This document shows positions 51,658 to 62,813 of a stretch of DNA of 64,000 bases, in pieces (positions within the stretch are counted from its first letter, which is position 1; each line of letters opens with the position of its first letter). This DNA is from Nevskia sp. (GTDB lineage Bacteria > Pseudomonadota > Gammaproteobacteria > Nevskiales > Nevskiaceae): assembly GCA_021732745.1 (NCBI GenBank), contig JAKFUK010000002.1:558001-622000 (forward strand), in the 5' to 3' direction. The position numbers were made by a program, and so were the translations under genes. The notes beneath the pieces were generated by a model. The model made no database searches. It saw only the letters and a list, made by a program, of their open reading frames with translations, and was not told where the DNA came from.

Positions 51658-53109
51658 ATGCGCCGCCTGCTTGTCGCCCTGCTGTCCTGCCTGCTCGCCT
51701 GCACCAGCCACGCTGCCGCACCGACCCGGCTCGATGCCGGAACCGCACAGCGCGACCTGCGCATCCTCCAGAAAGCGCTGGTCGAGCTGCATCCGGCGGT
51801 CGATCGCTATGTCACACCCGAAGCGCTCGATGCCGCCTTCGCCGCCGCGCAGGCCGAAGTTGCCGGCGGTGCCGACCGCGCCACGATGTACCGGCTGGCC
51901 AGCCGTCTGTCGGCGACGCTGCGCTGCGGCCATACTTGGACCAACCCGCTGAACCAGCGTGCCGATGTGCAGGCCGAGGTGTTCGCCGCCGCCAACAAGC
52001 TGCCGGTCTGGATCAAGGTGGTCGACGACCGATTTCTGGTGGTGGCGAGCAGCGATCCGCAGGTCCGTCGGGGCGATGAGTTGCTGGCGATCGACGGCCG
52101 ACCCGCCGCGACCCTGATCGCCGAGCTGCTGCCCTACCTGCGCGCCGATGGCAGCAGCGACGGCAAGCGGCGCGCGCAGCTCGACAGCGACTCGAACGGC
52201 GGCGCGATGGATCGGCTGTTCCCGGCACTGCATCCGCCGCAGGCCGGGCGCTACCGGCTGCGTCTGCTTGATGCGCAGGGCCGCGAGCGCACGCGAACCG
52301 TGCGGGCGACAAGCGTCGCGGCGCGTGACGCCGCACTGGCTCGGCGCGGCATCGTGCCGGCCCGCGAAGACTGGTCGTTCGCGGTCGACACCCGCAGCAT
52401 CGCCACCCTGCGCCTGCCGACCTTCGCGTTCTGGAACCGCCAATTCGACTGGAAAACCGAGCTGGACCGGGTGTTTGCGGTCGTCGGCAGCGGCACGGTG
52501 CGCGGCCTGATCATCGACTTGCGCGACAACGAAGGCGGCGATGACGACATCGGCGACCGGCTTCACGCCTGGCTGCTGACCGCCGCGTTCACCAAGCCCG
52601 CCGTCACCCCGTACAGCCGCTTCGAGCGCGTGCCGTACACGCTGGCGCGCTTCCTCGACACCTGGGATTTCAGCTACTTCGATCGCACCGGCAAGCTCAC
52701 CCGGCTCGGCGATCGCCGCTATCGCTACGACAGCCGCATTGAGCCGCCGCTGACGATTCAGCCGGTCGTCGCTGCCGTCCGGGTGCCAACGGCCGTGCTG
52801 ACCGGCCCGCAGATGAGTTCCGCCGGTTTCATCATCGCCCGGGACTTGAAACTCAGCGGCGCGGCGACCCTGATCGGCCGTCGCACCGGCGGCAACCGGC
52901 GCGGCCTGAACGGCGGCGAACTCGGCTGGATCACCCTGCCGGGCTCGGGCGTGGCCGTCGATATCGCGATGATCGCCTGGGAGCCGGACGGCGAGCAGCC
53001 CGACGGCGGCATCGAGCCGGACATCGCGGTGGCCGAGGATTTCGACGCGATCCGCGCCGGGCGCGATCCCGATGACGAAGCCGCGCGGCGCTGGCTGGCC
53101 GCGCAGTAG
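51658..53109 (+). CDS. S41 family peptidase (probable lipoprotein)
   Basis: A 483-aa exported protein of the tail-specific/C-terminal-processing peptidase family. The N-terminus MRRLLVALLSCLLACTSHA has a lipobox LLAC with Cys15, so a lipoprotein is likely. The S41 domain covers about 255-460, with IIDLRDNEGGDDDIGD and the nucleophile Ser in GPQMSSAGFIIA (about 387). The middle segment PQVRRGDELLAIDGRPA is PDZ-like. It pairs with the AraC-type regulator upstream. Substrate unknown. Confidence 0.85.
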   Translation: MRRLLVALLSCLLACTSHAAAPTRLDAGTAQRDLRILQKALVELHPAVDRYVTPEALDAAFAAAQAEVAGGADRATMYRLASRLSATLRCGHTWTNPLNQRADVQAEVFAAANKLPVWIKVVDDRFLVVASSDPQVRRGDELLAIDGRPAATLIAELLPYLRADGSSDGKRRAQLDSDSNGGAMDRLFPALHPPQAGRYRLRLLDAQGRERTRTVRATSVAARDAALARRGIVPAREDWSFAVDTRSIATLRLPTFAFWNRQFDWKTELDRVFAVVGSGTVRGLIIDLRDNEGGDDDIGDRLHAWLLTAAFTKPAVTPYSRFERVPYTLARFLDTWDFSYFDRTGKLTRLGDRRYRYDSRIEPPLTIQPVVAAVRVPTAVLTGPQMSSAGFIIARDLKLSGAATLIGRRTGGNRRGLNGGELGWITLPGSGVAVDIAMIAWEPDGEQPDGGIEPDIAVAEDFDAIRAGRDPDDEAARRWLAAQ

Positions 53110-53115
53110 CAGGCG

Positions 53116-55297
<2,182 letters not shown>

Positions 55298-55319
55298 TCA
55301 GCATCCAGCCCTGGTCCCC

Positions 55320-55388
55320 GTAGGTCCGGATTCATCCGGACGGCGCAAATATTGGCCGGGAAGGGCGTCCGGATGAATCCGGACCTAC
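55320..55388. repeat. GTAGG...CCTAC dispersed hairpin (copy 3)
   Basis: Inverted repeat: gtaggtccggattcatccgg (55320-55339) with complementary gtccggatgaatccggacct and terminal ac (55367-55388). The CTA at 55385-55387 is the TAG stop of crcB on the minus strand. It fills the crcB-serS gap and could attenuate transcription between them. Confidence 0.88.
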
Positions 55389-55774
55389 GCGGTGGTGCTG
55401 ACGCGCGCCAGCCAGAAGCCGAGCGCGCAGGCAGCAAGGCTCAGAAGCAGATTCGCTGCGACGTTCGCGAACGCCGCCGCCGCGTTGCCATCGCGCCACA
55501 GCAGCAGGGTTTCGATCGAGAACGCCGAGAAGGTGGTGAAGCCACCGAGGACGCCAGTGGTCAAGCCGATCCTGACGGTGTCCGACAGGGAACCGGGACG
55601 CGTCATCGCATACGCCGTGATTGCGCCCATCGCAAAACCACCCACCACGTTCACGGCGAGCGTGCCCCAGGGGAAGCCAGGTGCAGTGCTGCGCAGCAGG
55701 GTCGACAGCAGGTGGCGCGCCACCGATCCCAGTGCCCCGCCCGCCGCCACCGCAAGGATCACGGCGGCATTCAT
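55385..55774 (-). CDS. crcB: Fluoride exporter CrcB/Fluc
   Basis: A 129-aa four-helix fluoride channel subunit (dual-topology dimer). GALGSVARHLLS, WGTLAVNVVGGFAMG with the conserved Asn, and TTGVLGGFTTFSAFSIETLL with the Phe-box residues are all present. Its stop TAG belongs to the GTAGG hairpin. No fluoride riboswitch is seen upstream because a VapBC pair directly precedes it (4-bp overlap with the toxin gene end). Confidence 0.93.
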   Translation of the reverse strand: MNAAVILAVAAGGALGSVARHLLSTLLRSTAPGFPWGTLAVNVVGGFAMGAITAYAMTRPGSLSDTVRIGLTTGVLGGFTTFSAFSIETLLLWRDGNAAAAFANVAANLLLSLAACALGFWLARVSTTA

Positions 55775-56175
55775 GCCGTGTAGGTGCGCAGCACCTTGAG
55801 GCCGAGGCCGTACTCCATGGCGTCGAAATCCCGATCCCGGTGCAGCAGGGTCAGGCCGTTTTCGATGCAGAAGGTGCCGATCAAAAGGTCGATGGTCTTG
55901 CGCACGGTGACGCCTTCGGCGCGCAGCTTCCGGTAGTTCTTCGCGCTCTTCAGGGCGATGTCGAAGCCGGCCATCTCGTGGCTTGGAAGTGCCCCCATCA
56001 GACCGGACACGCGGCGGAATTCGCGGTCATCGCGGATGCCTTGCAGGACTTCGGTCAGGATCAGGTCGCCGGTGACTACGGTGTCGCGATCGAGCAGGCG
56101 ATCGAGCATCTCGACCTGCGGGCCGTCGTTGCCGTTCAGGTAGTCGATCCAGACCGAGCTGTGGGCGACGATCAC
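55771..56175 (-). CDS. VapC-like PIN toxin lacking first catalytic Asp
   Basis: A 134-aa PIN-domain protein starting at GTG (56175), which overlaps the antitoxin stop (GTGA). The N-terminus reads MIVAHSSVWIDYLNG, where VapC toxins have V-D-T/S-S: the catalytic Asp position is His. Other acidic positions are visible: Glu in LTEVLQGI, Asp in TIDLLIGT and HRDRDFD. The toxin may be weakened or inactive, possibly binding its antitoxin as a repressor (inference). Confidence 0.85.
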   Translation of the reverse strand: MIVAHSSVWIDYLNGNDGPQVEMLDRLLDRDTVVTGDLILTEVLQGIRDDREFRRVSGLMGALPSHEMAGFDIALKSAKNYRKLRAEGVTVRKTIDLLIGTFCIENGLTLLHRDRDFDAMEYGLGLKVLRTYTA

Positions 56176-56381
56176 CGGTACGGCTCGTGAACCGAAAGAC
56201 GGCTGACTTCGAGATTGCCTTCCCAGACCACCTTGCCGCGCAAGCTGCGCAATTCCTGCTGGCGCTGCATGCGCACGAGCAAGCGCAAACCGTCCTCGAC
56301 CGCCTGCTTCTTGGTCCGCGCCCCGGTCGCGGCCATCGCCTCGTTCATCAAGTCGTCGTCAATGTCGATGTTGGTTCGCAT
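56172..56381 (-). CDS. VapB-like antitoxin
   Basis: A 69-aa antitoxin: MRTNIDIDDDLMNEAMAATG, then RTKKQAVEDGLRLLVRMQRQ is the ribbon-helix-helix VapB form, with LRGKVVWEGNLEVSR as toxin-binding tail. The ATG at 56381 gives the family start; the longer frame from 56420 runs through the operator. It directly precedes the PIN toxin (4-bp overlap) between rarA and crcB. Confidence 0.88.
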   Translation of the reverse strand: MRTNIDIDDDLMNEAMAATGARTKKQAVEDGLRLLVRMQRQQELRSLRGKVVWEGNLEVSRLSVHEPYR

Positions 56382-56393
56382 GGCGGAGCCTCT

Positions 56394-56421
56394 TGTGCAT
56401 GAATTGCAGAAATCATACACA
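56394..56421. promoter_or_regulatory. VapBC operator with -10 box
   Basis: TGTGCATGA (56394-56402) and TCATACACA (56413-56421) are complementary at 8 of 9 positions around a 10-bp centre. On the minus strand it contains TATGAT (56417-56412), a 5 of 6 -10 box; a weak -35 (TTGGCC, 56440-56435) is 17 bp further. The position, 13 bp before the antitoxin start, fits autoregulation by VapB/VapBC. Confidence 0.65.
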
Positions 56422-56450
56422 TTTGGGAGGACAAGGCCAAAAAGCGATCA

Positions 56451-56675
56451 TCACGCGGAGAACGCAGAGGACGCGGAGAACAGCAACGGCGATTTCGCAC
56501 AAAGCGCACGAAGGACACCAAGAAAGAAAAATCTCGCAAGTCCTTGCTTCTTTTACTTCGTGGTCTTTGTGTACTTCGTGAGAATCGCTTCTTCGTATCG
56601 AGCTTTCCTTGGCGTGCTTGGCGCGAAAGCTTTTCGCTTTGGCCTTTCTCCGCGTCCTCCGCGTTCTCCGCGTGA
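56451..56675. repeat. Dispersed long hairpin repeat (cgcggagaacgc type)
   Basis: Left arm tcacgcggagaacgcagagg (from 56451), right arm ctccgcgttctccgcgtga (to 56675) with inner cacgaaggacacc and cgtggtctttgtgtacttcgtga sequence. It fills the 313-bp gap between vapB and rarA apart from the vapB promoter; no gene is seen there. Confidence 0.8.
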
Positions 56676-56694
56676 GCAAAGCCGTTGATGTACC

Positions 56695-57996
56695 TCAGCG
56701 CGACGGCTTCCCCCGCGCCACCGCCCGCAACTGCGCCAGTCGCTCGCCGATCTTGATTTCCAGGCCCCTGGGCTTCGGGCTGTAGAACTCGGTGCCGAGC
56801 AGCGCGTCCGGCAGGAACTGCTGGCCGGCGGCGACGCCGTCTTCCTCGTCGTGGTCGTAGCGGTAGCCGTCGCCGTAGCCGAGGCCCTTCATCAGCTTGG
56901 TCGGGGCGTTGCGGATGTGCATCGGCACCTCCAGCGAACCGTGCTTCTCGACCGCCGCGCGCACGTTCTTGTAAGCGCGGTAGACCGAATTGCTCTTGGG
57001 CGCGACGGACAGAAACACCACCGCTTGCGCCAGCGCCAGTTCGCCTTCGGGGCTGCCGAGGCGTTCATAGCTGTCCCAAGCATCGAGGCACATGCGCTGG
57101 GCGCGCGGGTCAGCCAGGCCGATGTCCTCGACGCTCATGCGCAGGATGCGGCGCGCCAGATAGCCGGGGTCCACACCACCGTCGAGCATCCGCGCGAACC
57201 AGTAGAGCGCGGCGTCGGGATCGCTGCCGCGCACGGATTTGTGCAGGGCGCTGATCTGGTCGTAGAAGTTCTCGCCCTGCTTGTCGAAGCGGCGCAAACC
57301 CTTGCCGATCAGCTGATCGAGCAGCGCGTCGTCCTGCTTGCCAGCGGCGCGACTCAGTTCGACGGCGGTTTCCAGCAGGATCAGGGCGCGGCGGGCATCG
57401 CCGTCAGCGGAATCGGCGATGCGCTCGAACCAGTGTTCGGGGATCGCATCCGCCGCTTCGCCCATGCCGCGTTCGGGATCGGTCAGCGCCCGTTTCAGCA
57501 GATCGCCGATCGCCCCCGCATCCAGCGAGCGCAGCACGAACACCCGCAGCCGGCTCAGCAGTGCGCCGTTGAGTTCGAAGCTGGGGTTTTCGGTAGTCGC
57601 GCCGATCAGGGTGACCGTGCCGTCCTCGACGTACGGCAGCAGCGCGTCCTGCTGGCTCTTGTTGAAACGATGGATTTCGTCGATGAACAGCACGGTGCGG
57701 CGCGGCGGCTTGGCGTTGCGCTCCATCTGCGCGTTGACCATCGCTTCGCGAATGTCCTTCACACCGGCCATCACCGCGGACAGCGTCAGGAACTGGGCGT
57801 CCGAATGATTGGCGATCAGCCGCGCAAGTGTGGTCTTGCCAACACCCGGCGGTCCCCAAAACACGATCGACGGAATGCGCCCGGATTCCATCGCCACCCG
57901 CAGCGGCGAGCCGGGGCCGAGCACATGCTGCTGGCCGACGACTTCGTCCAGCGTCTTCGGGCGCATGCGCTCCGCCAATGGCGCGTGGGCGTTCAT
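56695..57996 (-). CDS. rarA: Replication-associated recombination protein A
   Basis: A 433-aa AAA+ ATPase (RarA/MgsA) acting at stalled replication forks. Walker A is GPPGVGKTT (about 48-56), Walker [11 protein letters not shown], sensor GATTENPSF, and the C-terminal MgsA region includes [18 protein letters not shown] and [18 protein letters not shown]. Conserved neighbour of lolA, 62 bp downstream of its stop. Confidence 0.97.
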   Translation of the reverse strand: MNAHAPLAERMRPKTLDEVVGQQHVLGPGSPLRVAMESGRIPSIVFWGPPGVGKTTLARLIANHSDAQFLTLSAVMAGVKDIREAMVNAQMERNAKPPRRTVLFIDEIHRFNKSQQDALLPYVEDGTVTLIGATTENPSFELNGALLSRLRVFVLRSLDAGAIGDLLKRALTDPERGMGEAADAIPEHWFERIADSADGDARRALILLETAVELSRAAGKQDDALLDQLIGKGLRRFDKQGENFYDQISALHKSVRGSDPDAALYWFARMLDGGVDPGYLARRILRMSVEDIGLADPRAQRMCLDAWDSYERLGSPEGELALAQAVVFLSVAPKSNSVYRAYKNVRAAVEKHGSLEVPMHIRNAPTKLMKGLGYGDGYRYDHDEEDGVAAGQQFLPDALLGTEFYSPKPRGLEIKIGERLAQLRAVARGKPSR

Positions 57997-58058
57997 GTGT
58001 CTGCGTCACCTGCGCTGGCGCTTGTCCGCCCTGCGGCGTAAGGGCGCGGCATTCGGAT

Positions 58059-58754
58059 TTACTGGCGCGACGCCGGTGCGGCGGCATTCGGCGCGCCGTC
58101 GCCATTGACGATCGTGGTGCCTTCCGGCGGCGTGAACTGGAACTGCGCGGCGTCGATCGGCTTGTTGGTGGCGACATTGCTGAACTTCACTTCCGAGGTG
58201 CCGCCGATCGGGTCCTGGAAGCGCATGCGCAGCGGCGCGCCGGATTTGTCGATCGACAGCTCGATCGACTTGAAATCGCCATCCTTGGCTTTCGGTAGCA
58301 GGCGTACGACCTTGGCGTCGCCATCGCTGCCGCCGTCCTTGATCACGAAGGCCTCGCTCAGGCCGCCGCGCTGCGACAGCAGGGCCGCGGGCGTGCCGGA
58401 CAGCGCGCTGCGGGCGTTGCGGACGGTGACCTGATCGAGATCCGGGTCCCAGGCCCAGAGTTTTTCGCCGTCGCAGATCGACAACTGCTCGTAGGGCTTC
58501 TCATAAGCCCAGCGGAAACGGCCGACATCGGATTTCGCGCTCGCCGCCGGGCGCGACAGCAAAAAGCGGCCGCTCGATCGCGCGATGACCTTGCCGCGCT
58601 CGTCGGTCTGGGTCTGCTCGAAACGGGCGTCGAAGGTCTGCACGCCGTCGACGAAACGCTTGAGCGTGTCCTGCGCGGCGTCGGCCTGCGCGGCTGCGGA
58701 CGCGAAAGCCAGCGGAATCGACAACAGCAGCGAGGACAGCAGTCTGGAGGCCAT
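58059..58754 (-). CDS. lolA: Outer membrane lipoprotein carrier protein LolA
   Basis: A 231-aa periplasmic chaperone that carries lipoproteins to LolB. Signal peptide to about residue 25 (AAAQA), then [30 protein letters not shown] and [20 protein letters not shown], the hydrophobic-cavity half-barrel pattern. The ATG at 58754 gives the proper signal peptide; an upstream ATG at 58799 adds 15 residues. Length is typical. Confidence 0.94.
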   Translation of the reverse strand: MASRLLSSLLLSIPLAFASAAAQADAAQDTLKRFVDGVQTFDARFEQTQTDERGKVIARSSGRFLLSRPAASAKSDVGRFRWAYEKPYEQLSICDGEKLWAWDPDLDQVTVRNARSALSGTPAALLSQRGGLSEAFVIKDGGSDGDAKVVRLLPKAKDGDFKSIELSIDKSGAPLRMRFQDPIGGTSEVKFSNVATNKPIDAAQFQFTPPEGTTIVNGDGAPNAAAPASRQ

Positions 58755-58864
58755 GAGGGGGAGCGAACGTCGAGCGCCAATGCGGCGCGAAGCCAGCAAA
58801 TTATCGCTTGGATGCTGAAGCGCCGCTGAGCACGCTGCCCCAATGCGGCCCCAACGCTGCCATG

Positions 58865-58888
58865 AAAAAAGGCCCGCGCGAGCGGGCC
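58865..58888 (-). terminator. Rho-independent terminator after the SRPBCC gene
   Basis: On the minus strand GGCCCGC-tcgc-GCGGGCC followed by TTTTTT (58870-58865) gives a 7-bp GC stem and a U tract. It lies 25 bp after the SRPBCC stop and separates that gene from lolA. Confidence 0.88.
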
Positions 58889-58913
58889 TTTTCGTTCAGC
58901 GCGGAAGCGGCGC

Positions 58914-59522
58914 TTACTTGGTTTCGAGCAGCTTCTTCAGGTTGTCGAGACCGGATGCGTAGACGCCTTCGATGGTCGTCGTCGCGGTGGTGTCGTCCTT
59001 GCCTTCGGCCGGCGTGGGGCTGGTGTCGGCGCGCATGAAGCGGCCCGACCAGGTGACGGTGGCCTTGTCGGCACCATCGGCGGCGACCACGAAGGTGGAG
59101 CTGTAGCCGCTCACCGGCAACGCGCCTTCAACGATTTCGTAGCTGTAGGTCTTGCCGGCGTCGTCGAACGCGGTGAGCTTTTCCTTGATCGTGGCCGGGG
59201 CGTCGCCGGCCAGAGTCAGCACGCGCACGGCACCGACGGTGTTGTTCGTGCCTTCGACGATCTCGGTCTTGGCGACGGCCGGGTGCCAGCCGTTCAAGTT
59301 GTTGAAATCCTTGGTCTTGGCCCAGACGGCATCGGCCGTGGCATTGATCGAAACCGACTTGGAAACGGTCAGTTCGGCGGCGGCCGGAGCGGCTTCGACG
59401 GCCGGCGGCGGGGCCACTTCGGCAGGCGCGGCGGGCGGCGCTTCCGGTGCCGGTGCCGGCTTGCAGCCAGCGGCGATGATGGAGACCAGCGTGATGGCGG
59501 CAGCAGCGTGGATCGATTTCAT
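58914..59522 (-). CDS. SRPBCC-domain lipoprotein
   Basis: A 202-aa lipoprotein: the signal ends at the lipobox IAAGC (Cys20), followed by a Pro/Ala/Glu-rich linker (about 21-50). A SRPBCC/polyketide-cyclase-like domain follows (TVSKSVSINATADAVWAKTK and DFNNLNGWHPAVAKTEIVEG). Related domains bind hydrophobic ligands. It lies between ftsK and lolA but has its own terminator, so it is not part of the lolA-rarA transcript. Confidence 0.83.
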   Translation of the reverse strand: MKSIHAAAAITLVSIIAAGCKPAPAPEAPPAAPAEVAPPPAVEAAPAAAELTVSKSVSINATADAVWAKTKDFNNLNGWHPAVAKTEIVEGTNNTVGAVRVLTLAGDAPATIKEKLTAFDDAGKTYSYEIVEGALPVSGYSSTFVVAADGADKATVTWSGRFMRADTSPTPAEGKDDTTATTTIEGVYASGLDNLKKLLETK

Positions 59523-59686
59523 GTTGAGCGTCCTCTCGAGACTTTATGGCTGTTCGGATGGGGGCTTCGCGTTCCTCCCCTGCACAGTCCGGCACCGGGC
59601 CGGCCGCGCAAGGCGACGTAATCTGACACAGCAGGCCAGACGACGATAGCCGGGGTGCAGCCCGCAGCAAACGCTGCGCGGCAGGA

Positions 59687-62299
59687 TCAGTCGCGGCCGC
59701 CCGGGGCCAGGATTTCGCGATTGCCGCCGGGGCCGCTGGGGCCGACGATGCCGGCCGATTCCATCTGCTCGACCATGCGCGCCGCGCGGTTGTAGCCGAT
59801 CGACAGCCGCCGCTGCACCCAGGAAACACTCGCCTTGCGGGTTTCCAGCACCACCTGCACGGCCTTGTCGTAGAGCGGATCGGATTCCACGTCGCCGGCC
59901 GAGGCATCGGGTGCCGCGCGCTCCTCGGGTTCGCCGGCGGTGATGTCGGGGATGTAGTTGGGCTCGCCGACCTGCTTCAGGTAGGCGACGACCTTGTGCA
60001 CTTCGTGATCATCGACGAACGCCCCGTGCAGACGCTGGATGCGGCTGGCACCGATCGGCCGGTACAGCATGTCGCCGTGGCCGAGCAGGGTTTCGGCACC
60101 CATTTCATCAAGAATCGTCCGCGAATCGATGCGGCTGGCGACCTGAAACGCGACGCGGCTCGGGATGTTGGCCTTGATCAGACCGGTGATGACATCGACG
60201 CTCGGCCGCTGGGTGGCGACGATCAGGTGGATGCCGGCGGCACGCGCCTTCTGGGCGATGCGAGCAATCAGTTCTTCAACCTTCTTGCCGACCACCATCA
60301 TCATGTCGGCAAGCTCGTCGATGACGATGACGATGTGCGGCATCGGCTCCAGATTCGGGCCGAGCACCGGGCCGTCGAGATCGGCGTCGGCGAACAGGTC
60401 CGGGATGGTCGACAGCGGATCGGAAATTGGCTCGCCGGATTCGATGGCGTCGAGCACCTTCTTGTTCATGCCGGCCAGGTTGCGCACGCCGAGTGCCGAC
60501 ATCAGCCGGTAGCGGCGCTCCATTTCGTTGACGCACCAGCGCAGGGCGTTGGCGGCGTCCTTCATGTCCGTGACCACCGGCGTCAGCAGGTGCGGAATGC
60601 CTTCATAAACAGACAATTCCAGCATCTTCGGGTCGATCAGGATCAGTCTGAGCTGATCGGCCGTGGCCTTGAACAGCATCGACAGGATCATGGCGTTGAT
60701 CGCCACCGACTTGCCGGAACCAGTGGTGCCGGCGACCAGGAGATGCGGCATCTTGGCCATGTCGACCGCCACCGGATTGCCGGCGATGTCCTTGCCCATG
60801 CCCATGGTCAGCGGCGAGGACGCGCTGGTGTAGGCGCTCGACGCGAGGATTTCCGAAAGCGAAACCATTTCGCGCTTCTGGTTCGGAATCTCCAGACCCA
60901 CCACACTCTTGCCTTCGATGACTTCGACCACGCGCACGCTGGCCACCGACATCACCCGCGCCAGATCGCGCGACAGGTTGGTGATCTGCGAGCCTTTCAC
61001 GCCGGACGCCGGCTGCAACTCGAAACGGGTGATCACCGGGCCGGGCATGGCATCGACCACGGTGCCCTTGACGCCGAAACTGGCCAGATGGCGTTCGAGT
61101 TCGCGCGACAGCCGGTCGATTTCCTCGGCGGTGTAACGGCGGCCGCCGGGTTTGGGCGGATCGAGCAGGTACAGCGGCGGCAGCGGCTCGCCGTTGAACA
61201 CGGGCACCGGCACGGCTTCCGGCTTGGTCGGCTTCTTCGGCTTGACCATTACCAAGGTGGTATCGGTAATCGGTGGCAGCGCCGGTTCCGGCAGGCTGCT
61301 GCTGCGCTCGACCGTTGTTGCCCAGGGCGGTAGATCGTCGGCATCGACTGACACACTTTCGTCGGGATCGACAGGGTCAACCGGCAGCGGGTGACCGAAA
61401 TCCGCCGCGAATTGCGCCGCGCGGGCGGCGGTCACTTCAGTGCCGTCGAGCGTCGGCAGCAGCACGGCGGCGCTGGTCGGCGCGGCACTGCCGACTGGCG
61501 GCGACGTCATCGGCAGATCCAGTTCCGGCATCGTCCGCAGCGTGTCGGATTTCGGCTTGCGGCGGCGCGCTTCGCGCAGCGGCGGCTCGGCCAGCGACTG
61601 ATCGGGATCGGCCGGAGGCAGTTCGTCGCCCCTGTCGCGGCTGCCGATCCGGTCGATCAGCGCCAAGGTGCGGCCGCCGACGAAATCCAGCACGCCGAGC
61701 CAGGAAAAGATCATCGCCAGCGGCAGCGCGGCCACGAACAGGGTCAGCAGCAGCAGGGTGGCACCGAGCGGATTGAGCACGCCGGTCAAACCCTGGGCCA
61801 GCAGACTGCCAGCGATGCCGCCGCCGCCCTGCGGCAGGCTGCCGCCCACCCCGCCGTACATCGCCGCGAGCCCGGCCAGACTCAAGCCGGCGACAAACCA
61901 GGCGGTGATGCGAACGCCGAGCGGCAAGTGCATCGGCGCATCGAAACCGCGATAGGCGCGCGACCCCAGCCACAGGACAGCGAATGGCGACAGGTGTGCC
62001 ACGAATCCGACACAGCTGAGCAGGCCGTTGGCAACCCAGGCGCCGACGCTGCCGACCAGATTGCGGGTGTCGCCACCGGCACCGGACGAGGACAGGCCGG
62101 GATCGTTGGCGTTGAAGCTGAGGAGTGCAGCAAACAGGAACAGGGCAAGGCCGACGCTGGCCAGCAACGCCGCTTCATTCGGCAGCCGTTCGATCCAGCC
62201 GGCGTCGGCATCAACTGCGCCCGCAGCGCCTTTGCGCGACAGCGCTTGCGCGGCTTGCTTCTTGCTTCCGAAGCTGAAGAATCGGGCGATCGAGGGCAC
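59687..62299 (-). CDS. ftsK: DNA translocase FtsK
   Basis: An 870-aa divisome-associated translocase that pumps chromosome ends toward dif. Four to five N-terminal helices (about 40-215), a linker rich in Pro/Asp (about 215-400), then the RecA-like motor with Walker [16 protein letters not shown] (about 518-532), Walker [15 protein letters not shown] and [20 protein letters not shown]. The C-terminal gamma winged helix ([20 protein letters not shown]) recognises KOPS. Start at 62299 (MPSIARFF). Standard neighbour of lolA. Confidence 0.96.
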   Translation of the reverse strand: MPSIARFFSFGSKKQAAQALSRKGAAGAVDADAGWIERLPNEAALLASVGLALFLFAALLSFNANDPGLSSSGAGGDTRNLVGSVGAWVANGLLSCVGFVAHLSPFAVLWLGSRAYRGFDAPMHLPLGVRITAWFVAGLSLAGLAAMYGGVGGSLPQGGGGIAGSLLAQGLTGVLNPLGATLLLLTLFVAALPLAMIFSWLGVLDFVGGRTLALIDRIGSRDRGDELPPADPDQSLAEPPLREARRRKPKSDTLRTMPELDLPMTSPPVGSAAPTSAAVLLPTLDGTEVTAARAAQFAADFGHPLPVDPVDPDESVSVDADDLPPWATTVERSSSLPEPALPPITDTTLVMVKPKKPTKPEAVPVPVFNGEPLPPLYLLDPPKPGGRRYTAEEIDRLSRELERHLASFGVKGTVVDAMPGPVITRFELQPASGVKGSQITNLSRDLARVMSVASVRVVEVIEGKSVVGLEIPNQKREMVSLSEILASSAYTSASSPLTMGMGKDIAGNPVAVDMAKMPHLLVAGTTGSGKSVAINAMILSMLFKATADQLRLILIDPKMLELSVYEGIPHLLTPVVTDMKDAANALRWCVNEMERRYRLMSALGVRNLAGMNKKVLDAIESGEPISDPLSTIPDLFADADLDGPVLGPNLEPMPHIVIVIDELADMMMVVGKKVEELIARIAQKARAAGIHLIVATQRPSVDVITGLIKANIPSRVAFQVASRIDSRTILDEMGAETLLGHGDMLYRPIGASRIQRLHGAFVDDHEVHKVVAYLKQVGEPNYIPDITAGEPEERAAPDASAGDVESDPLYDKAVQVVLETRKASVSWVQRRLSIGYNRAARMVEQMESAGIVGPSGPGGNREILAPGGRD

Positions 62300-62440
62300 G
62301 GCGAAGGGGCGTCAGGAGTGGCTCGAGTATACCAGCCGACCCTGCATGATCCTCTGCACTACCGAGGGTCGCCCTGCTCTTGAAATCGTCGGTGGAAGCG
62401 TCATCGTTGCTCCATCATTTTCTTATCGAGAGGCTTGGTC
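62300..62440. other. Divergent intergenic region ftsK/hypothetical gene
   Basis: 141 bp between the divergent ftsK and the small plus-strand gene. GAGAGG at 62429-62434 is a good ribosome binding site for the ATG at 62441. No clear promoter boxes. Confidence 0.4.
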
Positions 62441-62773
62441 ATGACGATGGAAGTGCGTCATTTCGTGCTGGCCCCGGACGGTGCCATCCGCGAGTTTTCT
62501 CCCGAGGAAGCGGCGCTGATCGCGGCCGGTTCCAACCGCCTGCCGGAGTTCGCCGAGCGCCGCGTGCGCTACCTGCAAGTGTCCTGGAACGATGAAATCT
62601 CCGCCGAGATGAAAATCCAGACCGCCGGTGCGGCGATCAAGTTCGATTCCGATGGCCGGCTCGCCGAAGCCACGCCGCCGTCGGACGAGGAAAAGATCTC
62701 CCGCTTCGAGCACGACACCTGCGTGCAATGGGCGCTGCGCGGAGCCGAGGTCGCCGCGCTTACCTTCCACTGA
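62441..62773 (+). CDS. Small conserved-looking hypothetical protein
   Basis: A 110-aa soluble acidic protein (MTMEVRHFVLAPDGAIREFS, VRYLQVSWNDEISAEMKIQT, SRFEHDTCVQWALRGAEVAA). No family recognised. The ATG at 62441 is supported by the GAGAGG site 7 nt upstream. It precedes the acyltransferase by 40 bp in the same direction and may share its transcript. Codon use and composition look native. Confidence 0.6.
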   Translation: MTMEVRHFVLAPDGAIREFSPEEAALIAAGSNRLPEFAERRVRYLQVSWNDEISAEMKIQTAGAAIKFDSDGRLAEATPPSDEEKISRFEHDTCVQWALRGAEVAALTFH

Positions 62774-62813
62774 CCGGCGTCCGCCGCCCGCTGTCCCGAA
62801 AAGCCGCCGCGCG

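Noticed and set aside
50076..51764. A 562-codon minus-strand open frame over the AraC-type gene
   Set aside because: Antisense to a well-supported regulator and composed of Arg/Gln/Glu-rich sequence; shadow frame.
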